A DNA stretch of 64,000 bases from Lachnospiraceae bacterium (GTDB lineage: Bacteria > Bacillota > Clostridia > Lachnospirales > Lachnospiraceae), in the NCBI GenBank assembly GCA_024682075.1, contig JAIKZQ010000040.1, forward strand, positions 39,236-103,235, written 5' to 3'. The notes beneath the pieces are model-generated. The model did not search any database and was not told the DNA's origin. It saw only the letters and a program-made list of their open reading frames with translations. Both the position numbers and the translations under genes were made by a program. Shown piece after piece: positions 54,236-62,979 of the stretch; positions within the stretch are counted from its first letter, which is position 1, and every line of letters begins with the position of its first letter.

Positions 54236-54261
54236 GCTCCCGATCAGATGTTTTCGGGAGC
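54236..54261 (+). terminator. Terminator of the 41-residue protein gene
   Basis: An 8-bp GC-rich stem (54236-54243 with 54254-54261) with a 10-base loop and a T-rich tail on the plus strand. It overlaps the last codons of the minus-strand ThiT-like gene. Confidence 0.8.
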
Positions 54262-54927
54262 CATTTTATATTTCCGGGTAGCGATGTGCTTGCAAAACTG
54301 TGCAGCTTTCCTGACCGGAGGTATCATGAGAAGCAGGAGCGTAAGGATCATCTCAACACCGACATATCCGAAGCAGTACAAAAGTCCTTCTCTCAGATTC
54401 TCCCAAAATGTCAGTTCCGCTCTCTGATAAAACATCACGAAATTCACCACGCTGCTGACATATCTGAAGATCATACCCATCACATAACCGAATATGAGAT
54501 AATAATTCTCCTTCATATCTCCGACATGATATTTTGATAAGTATGCTTTTCTTTCTTTGGGCGAAGCGGGATGTGCGAAGAAGCCTCCCGCAGCAACAAG
54601 GACATAGCTGAAGATATAGTCTATGATCTCCGCAGTCATGTGGGTTTCATCAACATAACCGAATCCCCTGTCCGTGGAGAACTTGATCACGCTGAAGATC
54701 ATTGCCATCGCCATTCCTTTAAACCCGCCGAAAAAATATCCCAGCAGATATAAAAAGAGCATTGAAAACCAGGTGACATCCCCGCCTTCCACAAAATGAA
54801 TAAGGATCATATATGAGAAAAGCCATGCAAAGAGAATGAGCAACCCCATCCAGAGTACCCATTTGTTCCAGAAAAACTCCCGGTTTATTCCGAAAACCTT
54901 TTTATCGCTCGAAATTTTTTTATTCAC
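54244..54927 (-). CDS. ThiT-like ECF transporter S-component (tentative)
   Basis: A 227-residue membrane protein with about six helices. It starts at GTG eight bases after GGAGG, three bases after the GNAT-fusion gene. The central loop IIDYIFSYVLVAAGGFFA and GMIFRYVSSVVNFVMFY resemble the substrate-binding helices of ThiT-type thiamine S-components (DYPLAF..GLAG and RF..H..SG..FF), but the conserved His and Trp positions are not clear. No thiamine riboswitch is visible. It may bind another small molecule. Encoded at the end of the polyamine transporter operon. Confidence 0.55.
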   Translation of the reverse strand: MNKKISSDKKVFGINREFFWNKWVLWMGLLILFAWLFSYMILIHFVEGGDVTWFSMLFLYLLGYFFGGFKGMAMAMIFSVIKFSTDRGFGYVDETHMTAEIIDYIFSYVLVAAGGFFAHPASPKERKAYLSKYHVGDMKENYYLIFGYVMGMIFRYVSSVVNFVMFYQRAELTFWENLREGLLYCFGYVGVEMILTLLLLMIPPVRKAAQFCKHIATRKYKMAPENI

Positions 54928-54930
54928 CTG

Positions 54931-57420
54931 TCAGTCCTCCACATCCTCTTCGTCAAGGTGAAGATTTCGTTCCTGTTCAAACTTTTTTCGATTCTTGTCG
55001 ATAGGATAGATCATGGCAAGCAGGAACACGGCTCCCCAGACAACCACATTGAACATGCCGTCCAAAACGGACGCAAAGCCTGCATCCGTAGGAGGTATGA
55101 TGCTGTCCCTGTATCCGGTCAGATCACCCAGCTTGACGAAGAACTTTCCGAAGATCTCTATCAGGTAGTCCTTGATCTGGAAAACCGCAAGAACGGTACC
55201 TACGATACCGATGATCCAGTTATTCATTCTTTCTTCATTTGCGGTATTGACCTCAACTATGTTCTCGAGAAATTCCTGCTCCTTCTCGTACTTTTCCCTG
55301 AGCTCATCGTTTTCGAAAGCCATACGGATCTGCTCGGCTTCCATCCTGGTGCCGTAATACTTGAAGTTAGATGCATCCCAGAGTTTGAGAGTCTTGCCGA
55401 ATTCCTTGTATATCCGGCTTATGTATTCATTGGGAACATCTCCCTCGTGTTCAAGTGCATTTCCTACTTTACTGCTGAGCTTGGTGAGCGCAGTGTTCTG
55501 CAGAAGGACGAGCTCGACTATGAAGACGTATGTTGCAACATCCTCAATTCTCTGCTCGATATCACCGTATGTTTTGAGCTTTATGACAAGACTGACGGGG
55601 GACATGTATGCCTCGTAATAATCATATATCGCGAGATTGGTCTTCATCTGTTCCTTAAGCTTGTCATACTTCTTGATATAGAAATCCTGATGAACGCTGA
55701 AGAAGGTCTCTCCTGTCAGGATGTTCATAAGTTCCTGTTTATCGTCATCTTTATCTTCTCCGGCATCATTCTTCTCATCCGAAGTCTCTTTGCCGTCTTC
55801 AGTCTTTTCTTTTGCTTCGGAAGCAGCCTTGGCTATCTCTGCCTTTTCTTCTTCAGAAACGAACCTGCAGTTTTTAGGAAGTTCGTTCATGCAATAAAAC
55901 GCCTTGCCGTTTCCGCATCTGATAAGATTGTATTTCTCTCGGAGAAGATCGGTTATGAGCTCATATTCGAAGAATCCGAACGCATCGACATATGCCCTGC
56001 GCTCAAGCTTCATCTTGCTGAGCTGGTCACCCACCATTGAAGAAGAATACTTGCAGTTAGGCAGATAGATCACCAGGACATACATATTCGCACTCGGGTA
56101 TGCCAAAAGAAGAAGATCCGCCTTATCCTCGCCTACAGTCTCTCCCGCAACGCTTTCGCCATCTTCGGGAATATCCTCTGCATAGCGGTCAGTGGAGTGT
56201 CTGAAGAGCACCTCACCAAGATATATCCTCTTCAGTTCCTTCTTGATGAAGCCGTCGTATTCGTATTCAATGCAGCCCTGAAGCTCATCGAGAAGCTTCT
56301 TGGTGTTCTTGACAGCGCTGTCCGAAGGGATCTCGCCGGGATAATAGTAATTGTCCTCGTATTTGCTGTTCGCTTCAAAAAGATCGTCTATCCGGCTGTT
56401 CTCCGGATTCTCCGCAAGGGGGACAAAGAGATAGATGTCATCCTTATGGGTCTTGTGATAGACTCTTCCTTCTATAAGACAGTCAAGGTAATAGCCCCAG
56501 CACAGGTAGACTCTTTCATGATAGGGCTTCTCAACACCCATAGAGCCAATGGCATCAAGGCCCGATACGGGATGTTCATTATCAGCCTGAAATTCTCTTT
56601 CTTCCAGCCCCAATTCTCTGTGGAAGTAGAAATTCATGCTTCTCATGAATCTCTCTCCGCCTTCGGTAATGCACATCGCGGAGACAGAATTAACAGGTGT
56701 TCCCTTATGATCAAGATCGTTAAGGAACTCCACGAATGCATCGGACAGCATCTTGCTCGCATTAAGCCCTGGATGCTTACTGTTGCGGTATGCCTCGCGG
56801 ACAACAACCGAGATCACGAAAAGATTGTTATTTACCTTTTCGGTATCATACTTTGCATGAATCTCATCGGGAGTTATGTCATCATCGCGGCCTAGATTAT
56901 AGAAATAGGTAACAGTATCAATATTTGCAGGTTTTTCTATCGGCTTCGTTTTTTTATCATCATCTTCCTTGACCCACACGGTATTTCCGTGCAGACTCTT
57001 GTAATGCTCGACGATCTTGTCTTCATCAGGCCTTCCGTCCTTATAAATCTTTCCGATGAAACCCTCGGGATCATAACCGTCCTTATCATCGGTATCAGGC
57101 AGGTCAACAGGACCGAGGATCTGATCCAGAAGCTTATCGCAGACAGGGAAGAAGTTGATATAGCCCGCAATGGTATCTCCATCCATCAGACATATGAAAG
57201 TATCCTTGTTCTTCTGATACCTGTTATTAAGATTTACAAGTTCTCCTTTAAAATTCGGATTGATTGGTGTATAGACTTCATCATCGATGTCCATGATCTC
57301 ATGGAGGAACTGGGGAATGTGATCTTTGCCCATCCCCTTTTCCTTCTCAAGTTTCCTACCGTCCTTGACAGTAAGTTTTATGTCATTTTCGATCTTTTCG
57401 GTCTTTTCAGTCTTGCCCAT
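54931..57420 (-). CDS. GNAT-like domain fused to charged linker, coiled coil and two membrane helices
   Basis: An 829-residue protein I do not recognise as a whole. Residues about 30-290 resemble a GNAT acetyltransferase (GDTIAGYINFFPV as core strands; FVISVVVREAYRNS as a degenerate acetyl-CoA strand; SVSAMCITEGGERFMRSMNF at the end). A second alpha/beta region follows (about 300-540), then a Lys/Glu/Asp-rich linker (about 545-585), a helical part with coiled-coil-like charge pattern (about 640-730), and two C-terminal helices (about 733-757 and 787-806) as in CorA-like anchors. Start chosen after AGGAG. Eight bases after potD, so probably part of the pot operon. It could sense or modify polyamines, but that is speculation. 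Confidence 0.8.
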   Translation of the reverse strand: MGKTEKTEKIENDIKLTVKDGRKLEKEKGMGKDHIPQFLHEIMDIDDEVYTPINPNFKGELVNLNNRYQKNKDTFICLMDGDTIAGYINFFPVCDKLLDQILGPVDLPDTDDKDGYDPEGFIGKIYKDGRPDEDKIVEHYKSLHGNTVWVKEDDDKKTKPIEKPANIDTVTYFYNLGRDDDITPDEIHAKYDTEKVNNNLFVISVVVREAYRNSKHPGLNASKMLSDAFVEFLNDLDHKGTPVNSVSAMCITEGGERFMRSMNFYFHRELGLEEREFQADNEHPVSGLDAIGSMGVEKPYHERVYLCWGYYLDCLIEGRVYHKTHKDDIYLFVPLAENPENSRIDDLFEANSKYEDNYYYPGEIPSDSAVKNTKKLLDELQGCIEYEYDGFIKKELKRIYLGEVLFRHSTDRYAEDIPEDGESVAGETVGEDKADLLLLAYPSANMYVLVIYLPNCKYSSSMVGDQLSKMKLERRAYVDAFGFFEYELITDLLREKYNLIRCGNGKAFYCMNELPKNCRFVSEEEKAEIAKAASEAKEKTEDGKETSDEKNDAGEDKDDDKQELMNILTGETFFSVHQDFYIKKYDKLKEQMKTNLAIYDYYEAYMSPVSLVIKLKTYGDIEQRIEDVATYVFIVELVLLQNTALTKLSSKVGNALEHEGDVPNEYISRIYKEFGKTLKLWDASNFKYYGTRMEAEQIRMAFENDELREKYEKEQEFLENIVEVNTANEERMNNWIIGIVGTVLAVFQIKDYLIEIFGKFFVKLGDLTGYRDSIIPPTDAGFASVLDGMFNVVVWGAVFLLAMIYPIDKNRKKFEQERNLHLDEEDVED

Positions 57421-57428
57421 TATCTCTC

Positions 57429-58496
57429 CTATTCGGACTTGAACTCTTTCCAAAGATCATTCATAAGCGCAGTGATCTCATCACTTGCCTGAACGGCAAC
57501 TTCGCAGTTGTCAGTTGCATCCTCGGGAGGAACCAGAGATGCATCGGCACGCTGCTCATCATCGAGTCCCTCGATTACTCTCTCATTGGGGGTCGAATAA
57601 TAGATATACTCAAAGTTTACCGTAGCAACGTCCTCACGGCAAAGGAAATCGAGAAATGCCGCCGCCCACTCGGGATGCTCACAGTTTCTGGTAATGCCCC
57701 AGCAATCGATCCAGACGTTTGATCCTTCCTTGGGAACAACATAGGCAAGATCATTATTGTATTCATGACCGAGATATGCCTCACCGGAGTATACGACTGC
57801 CATGATGGCATTGCCTGCAACGACCTCATCCCTTGCCTCATCGACAAGATATGCCTGTACATCAGGCTTCTGGTCGATCAGAAGCTGCTGTGCCTCACGA
57901 AGTTCATCGGGGTTATCCGTATTGATGGAATAGCCCAGGTACTTCAGCGCCACCATAAAGGTATCTCGCATGCTGTTCTGCATGACTATCTCACCTGAAT
58001 ACTCACCGTTGAAAAGCACATCCCAGCTGTCAACAGGGCCGTTTACTCTGGTGGTATCATACAATATTCCAAGGGTTCCCCAGAAGTAGGGAAGGCTGTA
58101 TTTATTCTCGGGATCGAAGGCCCTGCAGAATTCATAATACTTGTCGCCGATATTGTCCCTGTACTTGAACAGTTCCCAGGGAATCTCCTGAAACTCGCCG
58201 TCATTTATCATCTTTTCCATCATATAATCGGCAGTGCATACAAGATCATAATTGATGGCACCGGAACGATACTTGGTATACATCTCCTCGGGAGTGATGG
58301 CTTCCTCGTAATTAACCTTAATGCCGGTCTCCTCAGTGAACTTGTCGAGCATGTCGGGATCAAGATATTCTCCGTAATTGATCACCGTGATCTCACCGAT
58401 GATCTCCGTTCCCCCGCAGCCTCCGGCAGGCAGGCACATTGCGAGTGTCAGTGCGGCTGCAATGAGCTTTTTTCCGGCTTTTGCAAATCTCTTCAT
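57429..58496 (-). CDS. potD: Spermidine/putrescine-binding lipoprotein PotD
   Basis: A 355-residue extracytoplasmic solute-binding lipoprotein. Signal peptide ends in PAGGC. The mature protein starts with ITVINYGEYLDPDMLDKFTEETGIKVNYEE, the characteristic PotD/PotF N-terminus, with later YDLVCTADYMMEKMI and LPYFWGTLGILYDTTRV polyamine-pocket segments. Start chosen five bases after AGGAG. Final transporter component in potA-potB-potC-potD order. Confidence 0.95.
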   Translation of the reverse strand: MKRFAKAGKKLIAAALTLAMCLPAGGCGGTEIIGEITVINYGEYLDPDMLDKFTEETGIKVNYEEAITPEEMYTKYRSGAINYDLVCTADYMMEKMINDGEFQEIPWELFKYRDNIGDKYYEFCRAFDPENKYSLPYFWGTLGILYDTTRVNGPVDSWDVLFNGEYSGEIVMQNSMRDTFMVALKYLGYSINTDNPDELREAQQLLIDQKPDVQAYLVDEARDEVVAGNAIMAVVYSGEAYLGHEYNNDLAYVVPKEGSNVWIDCWGITRNCEHPEWAAAFLDFLCREDVATVNFEYIYYSTPNERVIEGLDDEQRADASLVPPEDATDNCEVAVQASDEITALMNDLWKEFKSE

Positions 58497-58511
58497 AAAT
58501 ACTCCTCTCAA

Positions 58512-59315
58512 TCAATAATTCTCATATTCTTTCAGCGTCTTTGCCTTTCTTTTCTCTGAGAAAACATTGAACGCTGTAAGGATCAGACTCACAAAAATGA
58601 ATATCAGCGTGGACAGAGCATACATCTCAGGCTTTATGCCCTTTCGTATCTGTCCGTAGATCAAGGTGGAAAGCGTGTTAACGCCGGCACCCTTAGTAAA
58701 ATACGTTATCACAAAATCATCCATGGACATGGTAAAAGCCATGAAGAATCCGGATATTATCCCGGGCATGATCTCCGGGAGCAGAACCTTGAAAAACGAA
58801 TACACGGGACCTGCACCAAGATCTCTCGTCGCCTCGTATACAGACACGTTCATCTGCTGGATCCTGGGCATGACGCTGAGTATGACATATGGAATGTTGA
58901 ACGTGATGTGAGCAAGGAGCACGCTTCCGAATCCGAGAGGGATGAAATGCACCAACCACAGCATCAGTGCTATTCCCGTGACGATGTCCGCATTCAGCAT
59001 GGGGATATTGGTAAGCGTCATAAATGCCTTGTACTTCTTTTTGCTCATAGCATGAATTCCAAGTGCGCCGGGAACACCGACAAGAACCGCTACCGCAGAT
59101 GAAGCAAGTGCAAGGATGACAGTTGTGACGAGTGCTTCAAGGATCTGCTTGTTGGAAAAGAGCGTCACATACCAGTTCAGCGTGAAGCCTCCCCAGGTCA
59201 CCCTGGATCTTGAATCGTTAAACGACAGCACTATCAGCACCAGTATCGGTGCATAAAGAATAAGTGCAATGAAGCCTATGTATATTCCGCTTAATATATC
59301 TTTCAGTCTCTTCAT
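58512..59315 (-). CDS. potC: Spermidine/putrescine ABC permease PotC
   Basis: A 267-residue binding-protein-dependent permease with six helices and the EAA loop YEATRDLGAGPVYSFFKVLLPEIMPGI, which docks the ATPase PotA. N-terminus IYIGFIALILYAPILVLIVLSFN is typical PotC. Follows potB by one base, with weak SD, so translation is probably coupled. Confidence 0.95.
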   Translation of the reverse strand: MKRLKDILSGIYIGFIALILYAPILVLIVLSFNDSRSRVTWGGFTLNWYVTLFSNKQILEALVTTVILALASSAVAVLVGVPGALGIHAMSKKKYKAFMTLTNIPMLNADIVTGIALMLWLVHFIPLGFGSVLLAHITFNIPYVILSVMPRIQQMNVSVYEATRDLGAGPVYSFFKVLLPEIMPGIISGFFMAFTMSMDDFVITYFTKGAGVNTLSTLIYGQIRKGIKPEMYALSTLIFIFVSLILTAFNVFSEKRKAKTLKEYENY

Positions 59316-59316
59316 T

Positions 59317-60156
59317 TTACCAGATTACAGACTCCCGTCCCTGATCCTCGTTCTTGACGGTAAATGCCATGCTTATCAGCACGAATACCATCAGTGCAAC
59401 CGACAGACCCGATCCCATGTTCCAGTTATTGCCTGTCGTGAATTCCTGTTCTATGACATTACCTATCAGCTGAAGCTTTCCGCCGCCGAGTATGTCGGAT
59501 ATTACAAAAGATGTCATCGACGGAACAAATACCATGACCGTTCCGCTGAGAAGTCCGGGAACGGAAAGAGGGAAGATCACTTTCCTGAAAACGGTAAAGC
59601 TTCCTGCCCCAAGATCCTTGGCTGCCTCGATCAGGTCTTCGTTGATCTCCATGATCGCAGTGTATACGGGAAGGATCATGTAAGGAAGATAATCGTACAC
59701 TACACCTATCATGATGGCAGCTGAAGTATTTGCAATCTGAACCGGCTCAAACCCGAGCTTGGTGAGGAACAGATTAAGTATTCCGTTATTGGAAAGTATC
59801 ATCTGCCATGCGAGGATCCTGAGTATGAAGTTCATCCACATGGGCAGTATTATCACAAACAGTGAAAAACTCTTTCTGCCAAGTCCGAGATGCTTCATCG
59901 CAAGAACCATCGGATACGACAAAAGAATGCAAAATACGGTGCATCCGACTGCTATCTTCAGTGAGAACCACATCGCCTTGACATGGATCGGTGAGAAAAT
60001 GGCAGTCATGTTATCAAGAGTGAAATGACCGTCTGCGCCGGTGAGTGCATACTTAAGGATCACTATAAGAGGAAGTATCGTAAATACAGCGATCCATAAT
60101 GCATATGGCCCGGCCAGATACGCTCTTTTAGAGGAGCGGACCTCATTTTCATTCAT
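59317..60156 (-). CDS. potB: Spermidine/putrescine ABC permease PotB
   Basis: A 279-residue permease with six helices and EAA loop LIEAAKDLGAGSFTVFRKVIFPLSVPG. Start chosen at the ATG nine bases after GGAGG; an ATG at 60174 is part of that SD. Overlaps the end of potA by eight bases. Confidence 0.95.
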   Translation of the reverse strand: MNENEVRSSKRAYLAGPYALWIAVFTILPLIVILKYALTGADGHFTLDNMTAIFSPIHVKAMWFSLKIAVGCTVFCILLSYPMVLAMKHLGLGRKSFSLFVIILPMWMNFILRILAWQMILSNNGILNLFLTKLGFEPVQIANTSAAIMIGVVYDYLPYMILPVYTAIMEINEDLIEAAKDLGAGSFTVFRKVIFPLSVPGLLSGTVMVFVPSMTSFVISDILGGGKLQLIGNVIEQEFTTGNNWNMGSGLSVALMVFVLISMAFTVKNEDQGRESVIW

Positions 60157-61219
60157 CGTGAGCGACCTCCTCATCGGCCCTTACAGGCTTATGCATTATC
60201 TGAATGTTATCGGGAATGATGGTAAGGCCGACCATGTCACCAACAGGTGCGGGATTGACGGACTGGATCATCCATTCATAATCATCGACCTTCACTTTTA
60301 TCTCGTAGTATGCTCCCTTAAATATGACGGAAATGACCTGTCCCTTAAGGTATCCCTTGTCAGCCTCCACGATCTCGAGATCCTCGGGGCGGATGATAAC
60401 GTCAACCGGATTATTTTCACCAAAGCCGGTGTCCACACACGCAAAATCAACGCCCTGGATCCTGACAAGAAGGTCCTTGACCATGATGCCGTCTATTATG
60501 TTGCTCTCGCCTATAAAGTCAGCAACAAAGGCGTTCTGAGGCTCATCATATATGCTCTTGGAATCGCCTGCCTGCTGGATGATGCCCTTATTCATGACAA
60601 TGATCCTGTCACTCATCATAAGAGCTTCTTCCTGGTCATGTGTGACATACAGGAATGTGATGCCTACTTCCTTCTTGATCTTGATAAGCTCTCTCTGCAT
60701 CTCGTGACGAAGCTTAAGATCGAGAGCTCCGAGAGGCTCATCGAGAAGAAGAACCTGCGGCTCATTAACGATAGCACGTGCTATGGCTATTCTCTGCTGC
60801 TGGCCGCCGCTGAGCGAAAGGGTATCCCTTCCTTCATAACCCTCAAGGTTAACGAGCTTGAGCGCATACTTTATCTTATCCTTTATATACGCACTGCTCT
60901 TCTTTTTCAGTTTGAGGCCAAAAGCGATGTTTTCGGCAACATTCATGTGAGGAAAAAGAGAATACTTCTGGAACACGGTATTTACATTCCTCTTTTCGGG
61001 AGGAAGATGAGTTATGTCCTCGCCCTCAAAAAGCACCCTTCCGTTATCGGGATTGACAAAGCCGCCGATTATCCTGAGGATGGTCGATTTTCCGCAGCCC
61101 GAAGGACCGAGCAGGGTGACGAATTCATTCCTGCCTATCTCAAGATTAAAATCCTTGAGGATCGCCTTTCCGTCGTAGGATTTGTCGATATTTTCCATTT
61201 GCAAGATGACATCGGACAT
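60149..61219 (-). CDS. potA: Spermidine/putrescine ABC ATPase PotA
   Basis: A 356-residue ATPase with Walker A GPSGCGKST, signature LSGGQQQR, Walker B VLLLDEPLGALD, switch VTHDQEEAL, and a C-terminal TOBE-type domain (VDVIIRPEDLEIV, VKVDDYEWMIQ). All sites are intact. Preceded by the cupin regulator gene after 18 bases. Confidence 0.96.
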   Translation of the reverse strand: MSDVILQMENIDKSYDGKAILKDFNLEIGRNEFVTLLGPSGCGKSTILRIIGGFVNPDNGRVLFEGEDITHLPPEKRNVNTVFQKYSLFPHMNVAENIAFGLKLKKKSSAYIKDKIKYALKLVNLEGYEGRDTLSLSGGQQQRIAIARAIVNEPQVLLLDEPLGALDLKLRHEMQRELIKIKKEVGITFLYVTHDQEEALMMSDRIIVMNKGIIQQAGDSKSIYDEPQNAFVADFIGESNIIDGIMVKDLLVRIQGVDFACVDTGFGENNPVDVIIRPEDLEIVEADKGYLKGQVISVIFKGAYYEIKVKVDDYEWMIQSVNPAPVGDMVGLTIIPDNIQIMHKPVRADEEVAHDE

Positions 61220-61237
61220 AATATGCTCCTTGTGTCT

Positions 61238-61786
61238 TTAAAAGCTGGGAGGCGTGCTTATCCACAAAAACTCGGATTCCTGCTTTCCCGACGCCTCGAT
61301 GCTGTGTGTTTTGTTAGCCTGATAGAAAAAAGAACTGCCTTTTTTAACGGTGTAGGAATTGTCCCCATAATGAACTTTTATCTCGCCGCGGAGCACATAT
61401 CCGAACTCCTCGCCTTCATGAGGCTTGTCAGGTTTCATGGATGTGCCGGGCTTAAGCTTTACGAGTATGGGCTCTATGTTGGAATTCTGCGCCGAAGCCA
61501 CAAGCCATTCGACAACATTTCCGTTCTTATCTTCCTTCTCGAAATACTCACTCTCGTCATATACGATCTTGGGATCGGTATCATCTCCGAAAAAATCGGA
61601 AAGATTTGTGCCAAGACACTCCACAATATCTTCAAGAGTGGAGACACTCGGAGCAGTCTGTCCCCTCTCAAGCTGCGAGATGAAGCCTTTTGTCAGTTCA
61701 CATCTTGTTGCCAGCTCTTCCTGGGTCAGACCGTTCTTATTTCTGAGATTTTTTACCTTTTGTCCGATTTTTGCTTCTATTTCCAT
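61238..61786 (-). CDS. XRE-cupin regulator of the polyamine operon
   Basis: A 182-residue regulator: N-terminal HTH_3 (IGQKVKNLRNKNGLTQEELA, LTKGFISQLERGQTAPSVSTL) and a C-terminal cupin (HEGEEFGYVLRGEIKVHYGD, KKGSSFFYQANKTHSIEA). This architecture is that of PuuR and other polyamine-responsive regulators. As first gene of the pot operon it very likely controls its own promoter at 61814-61841, where an inverted repeat overlaps the -10 box. Confidence 0.9.
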   Translation of the reverse strand: MEIEAKIGQKVKNLRNKNGLTQEELATRCELTKGFISQLERGQTAPSVSTLEDIVECLGTNLSDFFGDDTDPKIVYDESEYFEKEDKNGNVVEWLVASAQNSNIEPILVKLKPGTSMKPDKPHEGEEFGYVLRGEIKVHYGDNSYTVKKGSSFFYQANKTHSIEASGKQESEFLWISTPPSF

Positions 61787-61810
61787 GGCAAATGCCTCTT
61801 TTTACCCACG

Positions 61811-61841
61811 TTAATTATATTAATACTAAACAATTAGTCAA
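61811..61841 (-). promoter_or_regulatory. Promoter and likely operator of the polyamine operon
   Basis: Minus strand TTGACT (61841-61836), 16-bp spacer, consensus TATAAT (61819-61814). An inverted repeat TTAAT-TAT-ATTAA (61811-61823) is centred on the -10 box, a natural place for repression by the XRE-cupin protein encoded first. Confidence 0.75.
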
Positions 61842-61896
61842 GTATTATTATTAAAGAAGCCATATGCATACGGGAAATCACTGCCGGGAATAAAAT

Positions 61897-61921
61897 AGGT
61901 GTCTGCCGAAGACAGACACCT
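61897..61921 (-). terminator. Terminator of the zinc-ribbon membrane protein gene
   Basis: A 9-bp perfect stem (61897-61905 with 61913-61921) with a 7-base loop and a short U-run on minus. It insulates the pot promoter from upstream transcription. Confidence 0.7.
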
Positions 61922-61983
61922 TAAAGCATATGACTAGTGAAATCCCGGATACCGTGCAATGATCCGGAATACGATGCTTTCGC

Positions 61984-62790
61984 TTAATTCAGCTTAACCT
62001 CGGACAGTATTACCAACACGGCAAGAATGCCAAGCGGAATTCCTACCGATATTGTCGCGGCTAATCCCGCTCCGAGATGAAATCCGTAGGCCAGGATCAG
62101 GAACAGTATCAGCGGCACGGCGGACATGAATGACAGTATTTCTATTATTATAGATAATACTCCCTCCAGATACACCGCATAGGCAAGAAGTACCGATCCG
62201 ATGATGAAAACCGGAATGCAGGCAATGACCGGAAGCCCCGCTTTTTCCTTTAAAACGATCGAGACGATAAGAGGGATGACCAATCCTATGAAAATAGCAT
62301 AAGGGATCCTTTTTTTCTTTTCTTCAAGTGCCCTGACCCTGCATTCTTCGATCAAGACAGCCGTATCCCTTATCCCTTTTGCCTTTTCAAGCTCGGACAG
62401 TGCCTTGGCATGCTGCCCCTTTTCCATATACTTGGCGGCTGAAAGATAATGCTGCGCGCAGGAAGCCTGTTCCTCGCCTTCCTTACACATATTCAAAAGA
62501 TCCGCCGGAACAACACCCGAATGATTAAGACATTCGGCAGAGGCACTTTTGTACATAAGATATGCCTGAGTGGCTTCAGCGGGTGTATCCGCCGATTTCA
62601 GCATTTCCCCGGCACGATTGATCTTCTCTATGATCCTTGTGTAATTCTTATAGTCCGGTATCAGATCCGCAAGGTTCCATCTGTTACCGCAATTCTCGCA
62701 TCTGCATTCCCCGACAAGATAGTCGCTTGTAAGTTCTCCGCCGCATATCCTGCACTTTACAGATACGGGACCTGTGCTGTTTTCCGACAT
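61984..62790 (-). CDS. Zinc-ribbon membrane protein with TPR-like segment
   Basis: A 268-residue protein: an N-terminal zinc ribbon (CRICGG, then CRCENCGNRW, about residues 13-36), a helical region with a TPR-like repeat (AQHYLSAAKYMEKGQHAKALSELEKAKG, about 115-142), then four membrane helices (about 165 to the end). Start chosen seven bases after GGAG; an upstream in-frame ATG at 62835 has no SD. Function unknown. Stand-alone gene with terminators on both sides. Confidence 0.75.
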   Translation of the reverse strand: MSENSTGPVSVKCRICGGELTSDYLVGECRCENCGNRWNLADLIPDYKNYTRIIEKINRAGEMLKSADTPAEATQAYLMYKSASAECLNHSGVVPADLLNMCKEGEEQASCAQHYLSAAKYMEKGQHAKALSELEKAKGIRDTAVLIEECRVRALEEKKKRIPYAIFIGLVIPLIVSIVLKEKAGLPVIACIPVFIIGSVLLAYAVYLEGVLSIIIEILSFMSAVPLILFLILAYGFHLGAGLAATISVGIPLGILAVLVILSEVKLN

Positions 62791-62924
62791 ATTCTTCTCC
62801 GAAAGGGCCGAAAGTGCGCCCATATAAATCATCACAGGGTCAGGACAGATACGCCTGCTGCCGCGACCGTCATAAACATTTTATCATCCATCGCCACTCG
62901 ATACAAAACATATATTACGAAAAA

Positions 62925-62955
62925 AAGCCTGCCCGGAAGTTTTCCGGACAGGCTT
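62925..62955 (-). terminator. Terminator of the fucose-isomerase-family gene
   Basis: A 14-position stem (62925-62938 with 62942-62955) with one non-Watson-Crick position that is G-U in the minus-strand RNA, 3-base loop, followed by a U-run on minus. Confidence 0.88.
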
Positions 62956-62979
62956 ATCTGGTATTATTTCATCTGTTCC

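Noticed and set aside
60041..61837. 598-codon open frame on the plus strand
   Set aside because: Fully antisense to potA, the end of potB and the cupin regulator, which have complete family motifs, SDs and a promoter. No SD or recognisable domain in the antisense frame.
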